DNA of 64,000 nucleotides from Bacteroidales bacterium. Its GTDB lineage: Bacteria; Bacteroidota; Bacteroidia; Bacteroidales; F082. Position numbers and translations under genes: made by a program. The notes beneath the pieces are model-generated. The model was given only the letters and a program-made list of their open reading frames with translations. It was not told where the DNA came from and did not search any database. The number at the start of each line of letters is the position of its first letter. Positions within the stretch are counted from its first letter, which is position 1. Shown piece by piece: positions 16,153-25,077 of this stretch. Where the stretch lies: positions 62,001 to 126,000 of the forward strand of contig JAKSMU010000001.1 in assembly GCA_024400455.1 (NCBI GenBank), read 5' to 3'.

Positions 16153-18189
16153 TCAATATTTCAATTCATCAAGCATGAAGGCATATTCCAAAGCGATTTC
16201 CTTGTAGCCTTCAAAACGTCCCGAGGCACCGCCATGACCGTAATCCATTTCGGTTTTCAGGTAGAGATGGTTGCTGTCGGTTTTCATGTCGCGGAGTTTT
16301 GCTGTCCATTTCGCAGGTTCCCAATATTGTACCTGACTATCGTGTAAACCGGTGGTAATCAGCATGGCGGGATAATCTTTTGCTTCCACATTGTCGTAGG
16401 GCGAATAGGAGAGCATGTAGTCGTAATATTCCTTTTCGTTCGGATTGCCCCATTCGTCGTATTCGCCTGTGGTGAGCGGAATGCTTTCGTCGAGCATGGT
16501 GGTCACCACATCGACGAAAGGCACGTTGGCAATGATGCCGCGCCACAATTGAGGCTCCATGTTAACAACTGCGCCAACCAAAAGGCCGCCAGCACTTCCG
16601 CCCATGGCAAACATCTTATCGGAATTCGTGAATCCGCTCTGAATGAGGTATTTGCCGCAAGCGATGAAATCAAGGAATGTGTTTTTCTTGTTGAGCATCT
16701 TGCCGTCTTCGTACCATTGGCGTCCCATTTCCTCGCCACCCCTGATGTGGGCTATGGCCCAAACGAAACCTCTGTCCAACAGGCTGATGCGTGCCAATGA
16801 AAAATAAGCGTCCATGCTGCAACCATAGGAACCGTAACCGTAGAGCACCAAAGGATTCTGACCGTTTTTCACCATTCCTTTTTTGTAAACCAATGAAATC
16901 GGCACCAAAGTCCCGTCGTGCGAAGGCGCGAACAGGCGCTCGGTGACATAATCATCGGCATTGTAGCCGCCCACGATTTCTTGCTGTTTCAGGAGCGTTT
17001 TCTCCTTGCTGATCATGTCAAATTCGTAAACGGAACTTGGCGTGGTCATGGAGGTGTAGCCGAAGCGAAGTGTGTCGCTGTCAAATTCTGGATTTGAACT
17101 GAGACCAGCTTCGTAGGTCGGTTCGCCGAAATCAATATAGTAGTCGCAACTGCCGTCCCAAGCCTTTATCCTGATTTTGATGAGGCCAGCCTCGCGTTCC
17201 TCAATGACAAGGAACTTGCTGAAAATGACGAAGTTTTCAATCAAAACATTGGTTCGTGGAGCGATGACTTCTTCCCAGTTTTCCATGCCTGTATTATTAA
17301 TAGGTGTCTTCATGATTTTGAAGTTTTGCGCACCGTCGGCATTGGTCAGGATGAAGAAATGATTATCGTAGTGTCCGATGGAATATAGCATGTCGGGCTG
17401 GCGTTCCTGGAATATGCGGAATGTGCCGTTGGGGTTGTTGCTTTCCAAAATCCTGCTTTCCGCCGAAAGCGTCGATTCCGATTCAATGACGAGATATTGC
17501 TTTGATTTCGTTTTCCCTATGCTCACATAATAGGCTTCATCGGTTTCGTGAAAAACTTCAACATCGGTATCGTGTTTCGTGCCTAACTTGTGCCGGAAAA
17601 TCTTGCATGGACGCAAAGCCTCGTCTTTCACGCCGTAGAAAAGCGTCTGGTTGTCGCTAGCCCAAACCACATTGCCCGAAGTGTTCGGAATGGCCTCTTC
17701 GTGTGTCTCGCCCGTTTCAAGGTCTTTGACGTAGATGGTGTAAATCCTTCTGCTTATGGTATCAACGCTATAGGCTAGCAGCTTGTCGTCTTCGCTGAGA
17801 CTGATTTCGCCAATTTCAAAGAAAGCGAAGCCTTTGGCAAGTTCGTTGCAGTCGAGCATGATTTCTTCGGGATTGTCCAACGAATGTTTCTTGCGGCAGA
17901 AGATAGGGTATTCCTTGCCTTCTTCGTATCGCGTGTAATGATAATAATCCCTGATTTTCACTGGTACGGAATTGTCGTCTTGCTTGATACGTCCGGTGAT
18001 TTCGTCAAAAAGTTGTTTCTGAAGTGGTTCGGTATGCTTCAGGTTTTCTTCTGCATATTTGTTTTCGGCCTCAAGATAGGCAATGACTTCCGGATTTTCC
18101 CTTTCGTTGAGCCAGTAGTAATTGTCAATCCTGGTGTGACCGTGAATGGTCATGGCGTGTGGAGTTTTCTTTGCTTTTGGTGGTATCAT
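16153..18189 (-). CDS. ptrB: Oligopeptidase B-like prolyl-oligopeptidase family peptidase (S9A)
   Basis: 678 residues from the ATG at 18189. The open frame continues to 18219, but the extra codons lie inside the terminator of the upstream gene. N-terminal seven-bladed propeller region (DNYYWLNERENPEV, RRIYTIYVKDLETGE), then an alpha/beta hydrolase domain. The nucleophile is Ser in GGSAGGLL, Asp is near TGLHDSQVQYWEP, and His is in DYGHGGASGR. YGYGSYG and HIRGGEEMG are typical of the family. Oligopeptidase B cuts short peptides after basic residues. No signal peptide, so cytoplasmic. Confidence 0.88.
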   Translation of the reverse strand: MIPPKAKKTPHAMTIHGHTRIDNYYWLNERENPEVIAYLEAENKYAEENLKHTEPLQKQLFDEITGRIKQDDNSVPVKIRDYYHYTRYEEGKEYPIFCRKKHSLDNPEEIMLDCNELAKGFAFFEIGEISLSEDDKLLAYSVDTISRRIYTIYVKDLETGETHEEAIPNTSGNVVWASDNQTLFYGVKDEALRPCKIFRHKLGTKHDTDVEVFHETDEAYYVSIGKTKSKQYLVIESESTLSAESRILESNNPNGTFRIFQERQPDMLYSIGHYDNHFFILTNADGAQNFKIMKTPINNTGMENWEEVIAPRTNVLIENFVIFSKFLVIEEREAGLIKIRIKAWDGSCDYYIDFGEPTYEAGLSSNPEFDSDTLRFGYTSMTTPSSVYEFDMISKEKTLLKQQEIVGGYNADDYVTERLFAPSHDGTLVPISLVYKKGMVKNGQNPLVLYGYGSYGCSMDAYFSLARISLLDRGFVWAIAHIRGGEEMGRQWYEDGKMLNKKNTFLDFIACGKYLIQSGFTNSDKMFAMGGSAGGLLVGAVVNMEPQLWRGIIANVPFVDVVTTMLDESIPLTTGEYDEWGNPNEKEYYDYMLSYSPYDNVEAKDYPAMLITTGLHDSQVQYWEPAKWTAKLRDMKTDSNHLYLKTEMDYGHGGASGRFEGYKEIALEYAFMLDELKY

Positions 18190-18200
18190 GGTTTTGTGCG

Positions 18201-18231
18201 AAAAAAAGCAGGCAGTCATCTGCCTGCTTTA
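18201..18231 (-). terminator. Terminator of the TonB receptor gene
   Basis: Perfect 11-bp stem (AAAGCAGGCAG at 18205-18215 with CTGCCTGCTTT at 18220-18230) and a TCAT loop. On the minus strand it ends in a seven-base T run. It lies between the receptor gene and the oligopeptidase start. Confidence 0.88.
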
Positions 18232-18252
18232 TGTTGTTAGTATAGTGTTCAA

Positions 18253-20616
18253 TTAAAATGAAAGTGTCAGACCCAAAGTCGGCAAAATCGGCAGTTGGTT
18301 GACGACTTCGCTTGTGATAATGTTGAGGTAAAACACATTGTCTCTGTTGTAAATGTTGGTGACGCTGAGGTCGGCTTCCAGATTCGTGTGTTCGCTAAAG
18401 TAGAACTTGCGTTTGACATCAATGTCGAAGCGGTGGTAGGTGGGGAGACGGCCTCCGTTGAGTTCTCCGTAAAGGATTCCCAACTCTCCGTTGGTCGTGG
18501 TGTAGTCGAAATTGATACCGTCTTGGAAGGAGTAGTGTTCGTAATAGCCTTGGACTTGAGTGAATGGGAAGCCAGAACCGAAGTTCCATCGTCCGCTGAA
18601 TTCCCACTGACGCTTGTCGCCTGCAGTGTAGGTAAGGATGACGTTGATGTTGTGACGGCGGTCGAAATGTGGCTGATAGGTGGTGAGGAAGAATGCGTCA
18701 CCTTCCACTTCTTCGTAGTCCCTGTTGACGAAACCAAGGGCGTAGACGGCCCAGATGTACCAATTCTTGTTTTCGTATTTCATTGATAAGTCGAAACCGT
18801 AGGCCTTGCCTTTTTCTACCATGAAGTCTTTCTTCAGCAATTCGGCGACGTGCAGGTTCTCAACGCTGATTATTGCGCTTTCATCATAGAGCTTGTTGCG
18901 GTTGATGTTGGTCAGCTGGTTAAAGTCTTTCAAATAACCTTCTAAATTCATTGTGATGTCTTTCCCCAGGTCAAATTCGAAACCGAGTACGGCATGATTG
19001 GCTTTCTGGAGGTATGAAGTGATGGCTTCGCCGTTGAAAGTCTTTGGCAGATTGTTGATGCCCGAAAGGAAACCGTAGAACAAATTCACCACATCGCGGT
19101 CGCTGGTGGCTGCTACGAAGTCTTGGGAATATTTTCCGGCGGCAGCCTTGATGCGCAACCAGTCGGTGGCGTTGTATTTGATGGCAATGCGCGGTTCTGG
19201 CGACATGCCGCCTTTGTTGACTGAAGCATAATAATGTAAACGGAAACTCGGTTCCAACAGCAATTTGCCCAAGGTGGCCTTGTATTTGACATACGCAGCG
19301 ATTTCGGTCGAGTGATTGGCATCGCTAATCTTCAGGTCACCGTAGGTACTGTAAGTGGTGTATTCCGTGGTGTGGCCTAAGACTTCGATACCATATTTAA
19401 GCGTGTTTTTGCCAAGGAAATAACTGAAATCAAAGCCCATGTTGAAACCGTTGATGCTGCTGCTGCGAGGTTGGTTGTTCTCTTCTTCCATGAATGACTT
19501 GTAACTGGAATAAGCAATGTTACCTTCAACCATTACTGGCGACTTCCCAGGAATGATGAGGAAATTGGAACCTGCGCCAAACGAATTCCAACCGAAATTG
19601 GAAAGCGATCTGTAGTTGTTCACCTGGTCGTTGAATGAGAAACCGAACAAGTTGACTTTACTGCCGTTAGGAGCATTCAGCGAGAATTTGCCGTAAATGT
19701 CCTGGTAGTTGAAAGGTAACCCGTTTTCGTTGGCGTATTGGTAAAGGCTCTTGCTGGTTTGTTCCAAATAGGAGTTCTTGGCAGAAATCACGAAGGTCGC
19801 AGCAGCCGATTCAGGTGTCTTTGCCTTTTTGAGAGGTCCTTCGAGCATGACTTTTGCGCCGAAGCAACTTGCCCCGACTTTACCTGCAATGCGGTTCTTG
19901 TTGCCGTCGCGGGTCGAAATGTCCATGACGGAGGAAACTCTGCCGCCGTATTCAGCACCAAAACCGCCCGTGTAAACATCGGCGTTGCGGATGATGTCGG
20001 TGTCGAAAACCGAGAACAGGCCGATGGAGTGGAAGGGGTTATAGACCACCATGCCGTCCAAAATGACCTTGTTTTGAATCGGTGAACCGCCGCGGATGTA
20101 AAGCTGACCGCCTTGGTCGCCAGTGAAGATGACGCCTGGGACGACCTGCAGGTATTGCGCCAGGTCGGCTTGACCGCCAACACTTGGAATTTTTGCAATG
20201 GATTTCGGCGTGACCGTGATGACGGATGTCTTGGTCTCGGTGCGCGCTTCAATTTTGTCGGCCGTAATGGTCACGGATTCAAGTAAATGGCTGGTTTCTT
20301 TCAGGTAATATTTACGATTGATGACCTGGTTTTTCGATAAGGTGAAATTCTCGCTGATGGTGTCGTAGCCGACAGTCGTAATCATCAAAGTGTATTTTCC
20401 GTCGGGAATGCGCGTGATGTTGAAATAACCGTTTTCGCTTGTCGTGCTGCCTATGGTCGTGCCTTGCAGATAGACGTTGCAGAACATGACAGGCTCGCCA
20501 GTCGATTCTTCATAAACGAAACCTTTGATGCTGTTGTCTTGTGCGAAAAGTGCGGAAAAAGAGAATAAGGTTAGAATTGCTGTTATAACAATCTTTGAAA
20601 AGTTTCTATGTAGCAT
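18253..20616 (-). CDS. TonB-dependent outer-membrane receptor with carboxypeptidase-regulatory-like N-terminus
   Basis: 787 residues from the ATG at 20616, where a signal peptide begins (NFSKIVITAILTLFSFSALFAQ). The frame runs on to 20682 but without signal-peptide character. A CarboxypepD_reg-like domain follows (IKGFVYEESTGEPVMFCNVYLQGTT), then the plug (GGQADLAQYLQVVPGV, GGSPIQNKVILDGM, GFGAEYGGRVSSVMDI) and a 22-strand barrel ending in LGLTLSF. No SusD partner is adjacent, so it is more like a general TonB receptor than a glycan Sus pair; ligand unknown. A TATCTTTG box (minus) at 20692-20699 and a strong terminator define a single-gene unit. Confidence 0.88.
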   Translation of the reverse strand: MLHRNFSKIVITAILTLFSFSALFAQDNSIKGFVYEESTGEPVMFCNVYLQGTTIGSTTSENGYFNITRIPDGKYTLMITTVGYDTISENFTLSKNQVINRKYYLKETSHLLESVTITADKIEARTETKTSVITVTPKSIAKIPSVGGQADLAQYLQVVPGVIFTGDQGGQLYIRGGSPIQNKVILDGMVVYNPFHSIGLFSVFDTDIIRNADVYTGGFGAEYGGRVSSVMDISTRDGNKNRIAGKVGASCFGAKVMLEGPLKKAKTPESAAATFVISAKNSYLEQTSKSLYQYANENGLPFNYQDIYGKFSLNAPNGSKVNLFGFSFNDQVNNYRSLSNFGWNSFGAGSNFLIIPGKSPVMVEGNIAYSSYKSFMEEENNQPRSSSINGFNMGFDFSYFLGKNTLKYGIEVLGHTTEYTTYSTYGDLKISDANHSTEIAAYVKYKATLGKLLLEPSFRLHYYASVNKGGMSPEPRIAIKYNATDWLRIKAAAGKYSQDFVAATSDRDVVNLFYGFLSGINNLPKTFNGEAITSYLQKANHAVLGFEFDLGKDITMNLEGYLKDFNQLTNINRNKLYDESAIISVENLHVAELLKKDFMVEKGKAYGFDLSMKYENKNWYIWAVYALGFVNRDYEEVEGDAFFLTTYQPHFDRRHNINVILTYTAGDKRQWEFSGRWNFGSGFPFTQVQGYYEHYSFQDGINFDYTTTNGELGILYGELNGGRLPTYHRFDIDVKRKFYFSEHTNLEADLSVTNIYNRDNVFYLNIITSEVVNQLPILPTLGLTLSF

Positions 20617-20691
20617 TTCTGTATTATATTGATAATGAATAAAATATATAACCAACATGAGACAAAAAACTTTCTGCCTCATTTAGAAATG

Positions 20692-20699
20692 CAAAGATA
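20692..20699 (-). promoter_or_regulatory. -7 box (TATCTTTG, minus) of the TonB receptor gene
   Basis: CAAAGATA on the plus strand, about 75 bases before the chosen ATG. The leader contains a small stem (ATGAG/CTCAT around 20657-20682). Confidence 0.55.
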
Positions 20700-20760
20700 T
20701 GGAAAATAGATGGAACTTGCGCTATAAAATGAAGAATTGTTTGAAAACCAGTCCAGAGTT

Positions 20761-21414
20761 CTAAATTGCAGAATACACCGCCATCAGTGGCAGGAAATTG
20801 TTCAGGAAGTGAACTGCGATTGAGGTAAAAATGGAATATCGGATTCTGATGTAGCCCAAGAACATGCCCATTGCCATTTTGTTTAGGAAATAGATGAAAA
20901 CGAACAAAACTATGGCAAAAGATGTGATTTTACCTGCATAATTGAATATGTGCATGAAGCCGAAAAGAAATGCGAAAACATAGAAAATCACATCAAACCG
21001 AACCTTTTGCAAAGGCTTTGTCAGGAAATAACCCAATAGTAAACCGGCGACAATTAAGATAGTGAACCATAACAATGGAAATCGCATTGAAAAAATGACT
21101 GAGGATGTTGCATACGATGCTAACAGCACAAAAGAAATCATGAAATTGGTTCTTTTTCTTGTCAGAGGCAGGCGAAATGTAAGTTCTTCAAGAATTGGTG
21201 GCAAAAATGCAATGAGCAAAATAAGGGATTTCGATTCTTTTAATTTGCTAAGGAAATTTTCCGGTGCGATTCCAGCCTGAATAAAAGGAAGCATGGCCAA
21301 AATGAAAATCCCTTGCATAAGCAAATAAAACAGTATGAGGCTCTTAATCGAAGCCGAATCCTCTTTTGCGATGCACTCGGTCGGGTGCTTGAAATAGGCG
21401 AATAGTTTTTTCAT
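20761..21414 (-). CDS. CPBP family intramembrane metalloprotease
   Basis: 217 residues with about six or seven hydrophobic segments. It shows the CPBP (Abi/Rce1-like) motifs: EELTFR (EExxxR), FGFMHI (FxxxH) and HFLNN (HxxxN). These residues form the glutamate/histidine active site in the membrane in this family, whose bacterial members act in prenyl-protein-type processing, bacteriocin self-immunity, or unknown roles. The neighbours give no further clue. It is followed on its 3' side by a TonB receptor in the same direction, 145 bases away, so it is probably independent. Confidence 0.82.
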   Translation of the reverse strand: MKKLFAYFKHPTECIAKEDSASIKSLILFYLLMQGIFILAMLPFIQAGIAPENFLSKLKESKSLILLIAFLPPILEELTFRLPLTRKRTNFMISFVLLASYATSSVIFSMRFPLLWFTILIVAGLLLGYFLTKPLQKVRFDVIFYVFAFLFGFMHIFNYAGKITSFAIVLFVFIYFLNKMAMGMFLGYIRIRYSIFTSIAVHFLNNFLPLMAVYSAI

Positions 21415-21448
21415 GGGGTTGAAGTTTGTGTGTTATGTTTTATTTGCT

Positions 21449-21523
21449 GTAGAGACGTTGCGTGCAACGTCTAAAATTGTTTCCTTGATAAAATGTGAGA
21501 GACGTTGCACGCAACGTCTCTAC
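21449..21523. repeat. Two copies of a palindromic element (GAGACGTTGC...GCAACGTC)
   Basis: GACGTTGC-GT-GCAACGTC at 21454-21471 and GACGTTGC-AC-GCAACGTC at 21501-21518, the second flanked by GAGA and TCTC arms that lengthen its stem. Both begin with (T)AGAGACG or GAGACG. A related hairpin (AGAGACGC/GCGTCTCT) is at 27299-27325. They look like REP-type short palindromes between genes. Confidence 0.85.
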
Positions 21524-21534
21524 ATGCCTAATTA

Positions 21535-22494
21535 TCAATATCTTTCCACCGAAATGTCCGAAACGCCACATTCCAGATTGATGACAATCTGCTGCTCGGT
21601 CTGTCCGAAATTGTCGGTTTGGTAGATGCCTTTCTCGATTTTCTGGAATCCAGCGAAATCCTTGCCCGTGATGGCGGAATCTAAGGTAATCTTACAACCT
21701 ACATTGGCAGGAATCTCGATGTCGATGTCCGAAACGCCCGATTCGATGTTCATGGTGGTGTGCTGGCCTTTGTCGCCGAGGCGGATGTCCATGTCGCACA
21801 CGCCACTCTCAATGTTGATGCTTCCAACCTTGTAGGGCATGAAGTCGAAATCGCAGTCAGCGGCTCCCGTGCTGATGGTGAAATCCCAGGTAGGGAAGTC
21901 GCTCAAAGCGACATAAAGTTTGTTTTCGGTCCTGCCGTTGATGTTTTTCGTCTTGCCTTTTCCCGTGAGGAATACATTGGCTTCTTCGTCGAGTTTCTCC
22001 ACGCGGAAATCGTATTTTGCGAAATTGCTTTCCGAATTCACCTTGATCAGTTCAGCCGACGGATTCCCGATTTCGAGCTCGCCTGCACCGAAATCAATGT
22101 TCAATGTGGCTTTCGTGAAGGCTTCGTATGGTTCCGAAAACTGCTGTGAATAAGGACCATCGTCAAATTCGTCATCGCTGTCGTTGTCGTAATCATCATC
22201 ATCGTCCCAATCCCAGTTTGAACTGCTGAACCAATTGCCCCAACGGTTCCTTTCGGGATGGTTTTTAGCTTCATTCTGGTAAAGAAGAACGCCTGCGCCG
22301 AGGGTGACAAGCAGCAAAATGGCTTTTAAAAGATCCTTGACCGGAAGGATGGCGATGCCTAAAAAAATGAGCAGCAAAGGCCACAGACGCAATGCGATTT
22401 GCCAGCTGAACGATATGGTGCCCAATGAGGCTAACAAAGCCACCACACCGATGAAAAGAATGATGATGCCTAAGAATAAGTTTCTGCTTTTCAT
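21535..22494 (-). CDS. LiaF/DUF5668-like membrane protein with C-terminal beta-helix-like domain
   Basis: 319 residues. Three to four N-terminal transmembrane segments (LFLGIIILFIGVVALLASLG, LWPLLLIFLGIAIL, AILLLVTLGAGVLLY) are followed by a very acidic linker (WDWDDDDDYDNDSDDEFDD). The extracytoplasmic domain is built of repeated strands with the phrases NIESGVCDMDI, NIESGVSDIDI and NLECGVSDISV, a toast-rack/LiaF-type fold. The family senses or modulates envelope stress together with PspC proteins. It overlaps the upstream PspC gene by 4 bases, so the two are translationally coupled. Confidence 0.75.
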   Translation of the reverse strand: MKSRNLFLGIIILFIGVVALLASLGTISFSWQIALRLWPLLLIFLGIAILPVKDLLKAILLLVTLGAGVLLYQNEAKNHPERNRWGNWFSSSNWDWDDDDDYDNDSDDEFDDGPYSQQFSEPYEAFTKATLNIDFGAGELEIGNPSAELIKVNSESNFAKYDFRVEKLDEEANVFLTGKGKTKNINGRTENKLYVALSDFPTWDFTISTGAADCDFDFMPYKVGSINIESGVCDMDIRLGDKGQHTTMNIESGVSDIDIEIPANVGCKITLDSAITGKDFAGFQKIEKGIYQTDNFGQTEQQIVINLECGVSDISVERY

Positions 22495-22895
22495 TGTTTT
22501 GTCTTATTTGAAAGTGGAACGATAAGGAGCAAACCTAAGGCGATTAAGATAACGGGCCAATAGGTGCGCCAGTTGAATTGCGGCAGAAGATTGCCAAGAA
22601 GGAAAAGCAAGCCTAAAACGATGAGCGTGAGGCCGCCGATGAGGCCTCCTTTGCTGCTTTTAGGTGTTTCGGCCGCTTGGTTTGCAAACTGTTGCGGTTG
22701 CGCATCGCGGTTAGCGGGCATGGCAATCCACATGATGCAGTAGATGAGCAGTCCCGAACCGGCGCAGAGGAAGATGATGGCAAACAGCACCCTGACTAAG
22801 GCTGTGTCGATGCCGAAATAATCGGCCAAACCCGAGCAAACGCCGCCAAGGACCTTGTTGTGGGTGTTCCTTTGAAGTTTCTTGTAGTTCTCCAT
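22491..22895 (-). CDS. PspC domain membrane protein
   Basis: 134 residues. The N-terminal PspC domain is clear: KVLGGVCSGLADYFGIDTALVR, then a transmembrane helix (LFAIIFLCAGSGLLIYCIMWIAMP). A Gln/Pro linker and two further hydrophobic segments follow (GGLIGGLTLIVLGLLFLLGNLLPQ, VILIALGLLLIVPL). PspC proteins act at the inner membrane in the phage-shock/envelope-stress response. It is the first gene of a two-gene operon with the LiaF-like gene, with a 4-base overlap. Confidence 0.88.
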   Translation of the reverse strand: MENYKKLQRNTHNKVLGGVCSGLADYFGIDTALVRVLFAIIFLCAGSGLLIYCIMWIAMPANRDAQPQQFANQAAETPKSSKGGLIGGLTLIVLGLLFLLGNLLPQFNWRTYWPVILIALGLLLIVPLSNKTKQ

Positions 22896-23181
22896 TTGGT
22901 ATTTGAAATTTAAAGATTTAATATTTAAGATTTAAAGATTTGACATTTAGACTTTTAGACGATTTGATAGTTAGACTTTTTCCCCTTTTAACGGCCTTTC
23001 TTTGAGGCCGTCATTCCCGCGAAGGCGGGAATCTCATTTTTGATTATCGAAAAACTGATAACCGATAACCAACGACCCATCACCATTAATCATAATACGC
23101 ACAAGTGTTCAATTTGTTACAATGATGGCGCAAATATCGCAAACTTTTCGGAGCTTTTGCAAATTATTTAGGGTTGTAACC
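22896..23181. repeat. Intergenic region with AT-rich repeats and two adjacent hairpins
   Basis: No gene is visible. TTTAAAGATTT-like phrases recur from 22908 to 22940 and TTTAGAC-like phrases from 22945 to 22977. Two hairpins follow back to back: ACGGCCT...AGGCCGT (22991-23011) and ATTCCCGCGAAGGCGGGAAT (23013-23032). The second is a perfect palindrome-with-loop of the widespread ATTCCC-N8-GGGAAT kind. They may end the transcript from either side or be REP-like elements. Confidence 0.7.
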
Positions 23182-23210
23182 TTGCAAGTCGGGAGAAAAC
23201 CGTATTTTTG
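23182..23210 (+). promoter_or_regulatory. Promoter of the T9SS amidase gene
   Basis: TTG at 23182-23184, an 18-base spacer, then TATTTTTG at 23203-23210. The ATG follows 20 bases later at 23230. Spacing and boxes fit the Bacteroidota -33/-7 promoter. Confidence 0.72.
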
Positions 23211-23229
23211 GAAGTCATAATCTTTTGCA

Positions 23230-24978
23230 ATGAGACGTTTGCTTTTTATCATCATATCCGCTTTGCTTCCGTTGATGGCTTTTGCTCAAAATGAAAATGT
23301 TGGTGCTGATTGCCAATTGAATGAATCTGCTTTTGAAGCAGCGTATAAGGCTTTCCCGCAGATTCCGAAAGGTCTTCTGGAAGCGGTTTCGTTCACCAAT
23401 ACGCATTGCCATCATCTGACCGATGCCGACTACACTTTCGATGATTCGACGGCCATGCCGCGTGCATACGGCTTGATGGGCTTGGTGAAAAATGGCAAAA
23501 ACTATTTCAGGGAGAATCTTTTTACGGTGTCGCAACTTTCTGGAATCGAGGTCGGTGAGATGTTGGAAAGTCCAAGTGCAAATGTCATGGCGTATGCTTC
23601 GGCTTTTGCAAAAATCTATGATGGCAAAGGAATGAAATCATGCCTTTTGGCCGTTTCCGAACTCTCGGAATTGCCGATGGGGGAGGAAAAGGATGTTTTC
23701 CCGATGAATGTGATGCTCTATTCCGTCTGCTCGTTTCTGAATGATGAAGTAATGGCGGAACGGTTTGATTTTCAGAAATATGACATTGATTTAAAATCCG
23801 TCTTCGGCGATGATTTGCCGTTTTTGTCGGCCAAAGGTCTCAGGGTTTCGGGCGAATCGGATTACCCGAATGCCATTTGGAATCCGGCGCCGGAGTGCAA
23901 TTTTGGCGAACGGACGAATCCCGTCAGCGGTGTCGTGATTCATTATACCGAAGGCTCTTACGCAGGTTGCATCAGTTGGTTCAAGAATTGCGATGCGCAG
24001 GTCTCGGCACATTATGTCATCCGTTCTTCCGATGGTCAGGTGACGCAAATGGTGCGCGAGGCCGACAAGGCTTGGCACGCCCGCAGTGCGAATGCCTATA
24101 CCATTGGCATTGAGCATGAAGCGTATGGCGACATTGTCAGCTATTTCACCGATGCCATGTACAAATCTTCGGCTGATTTGGTGCGCGACATCTGCTCGCG
24201 TTATGAGACGATTGACGGTCATCGCACTTTTTACCGCGATACACTCGACAGTGGTATCCGTTTGAATGAAGGCTTGCATAGTCTGGGCGGCGAGTCGGCT
24301 TGCACCAAAATCCGTGGCCATCAGCATTATCCCGACCAGTCGCACACCGACCCAGGCCCGTATTGGGATTGGAACTATTACTACAAACTTATCAATCAAG
24401 GCTCTGCGGCAACGGTTTTGGAAGGCGAACAGGGCGAGTTGAACCACAAAAACTATGGCGACGATGAGCGCAAATTGTGGGTGATTCGCGGTCCTGAAGG
24501 CTCAAGGATTCAAATTGATTTCAAATCGTTCCGTCTTGAAACCGATTACGATTTCCTTTGGATTTATGATGGTGAGGATGAGTATGCACCGAAAATCGGG
24601 CGATGGAATACGAAATCGCCGGGCAGTGTTGCCGCTTCGGGCAATGTGATGTGCATCGAGTTCCGCTCCGATTGTGCCACGAATGCAGCAGGTTGGGAGG
24701 CGAAATGGGAGGCAAAGTTTCCCGAGCCGCCCGAGCCGGAGCCTGCTGTTGGCGTGTATCCGAATCCTGCCAATGATTTCATCCGCATCCATGTTGACGG
24801 GCAAGGCTTTTATGATGCTTCTCTTTATGATGTGTGTGGCCGCGAAGTCGTGCCGAATGTGCGTTTTGTGAAAGAGACGGCAATCGACCTCAGTTCGTTG
24901 CGCCAAGGCGTGTATTTCCTTTATTATGGCAAGGCTTTTGAAAATAAGCAAGTGGTTAAGATTGTGAAAGTTAAGTAA
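23230..24978 (+). CDS. T9SS-exported N-acetylmuramoyl-L-alanine amidase with CUB-like domain
   Basis: 582 residues. Signal peptide MRRLLFIIISALLPLMAFAQ and a ~200-residue N-terminal region of unknown fold. The Amidase_2 domain (~residues 215-385) has zinc ligand His in VVIHYTEG, the HYVIRSSDGQV motif, WHARSANAYTIGIEHE, and the distal ligands in SHTDPGPYWDW. A CUB-like beta sandwich (~400-500: KLWVIRGPEGSRIQIDF, DYDFLWIYDG) is next, then a type A T9SS sorting domain (VGVYPNPANDFI, SSLRQGVYFLYY, KIVKV). The enzyme should cut the amide between MurNAc and L-Ala. Export beyond the outer membrane suggests it acts on other cells' peptidoglycan or on fragments rather than on its own wall, although that is inference. 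Confidence 0.88.
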   Translation: MRRLLFIIISALLPLMAFAQNENVGADCQLNESAFEAAYKAFPQIPKGLLEAVSFTNTHCHHLTDADYTFDDSTAMPRAYGLMGLVKNGKNYFRENLFTVSQLSGIEVGEMLESPSANVMAYASAFAKIYDGKGMKSCLLAVSELSELPMGEEKDVFPMNVMLYSVCSFLNDEVMAERFDFQKYDIDLKSVFGDDLPFLSAKGLRVSGESDYPNAIWNPAPECNFGERTNPVSGVVIHYTEGSYAGCISWFKNCDAQVSAHYVIRSSDGQVTQMVREADKAWHARSANAYTIGIEHEAYGDIVSYFTDAMYKSSADLVRDICSRYETIDGHRTFYRDTLDSGIRLNEGLHSLGGESACTKIRGHQHYPDQSHTDPGPYWDWNYYYKLINQGSAATVLEGEQGELNHKNYGDDERKLWVIRGPEGSRIQIDFKSFRLETDYDFLWIYDGEDEYAPKIGRWNTKSPGSVAASGNVMCIEFRSDCATNAAGWEAKWEAKFPEPPEPEPAVGVYPNPANDFIRIHVDGQGFYDASLYDVCGREVVPNVRFVKETAIDLSSLRQGVYFLYYGKAFENKQVVKIVKVK

Positions 24979-25028
24979 AATAAGAGAATCTATTTTGAAT
25001 AATTCGTTTTTCGTATCAAAAGATTTTG

Positions 25029-25036
25029 TATCTTTG
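25029..25036 (+). promoter_or_regulatory. -7 box TATCTTTG of the iorAB operon
   Basis: Exact TAnnTTTG consensus, about 42 bases before the iorA ATG. No clear TTG is at the ideal distance upstream. Confidence 0.62.
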
Positions 25037-25077
25037 TGCCAAATGAATTTTTTGAATTAAAAGATACACATTAACAA

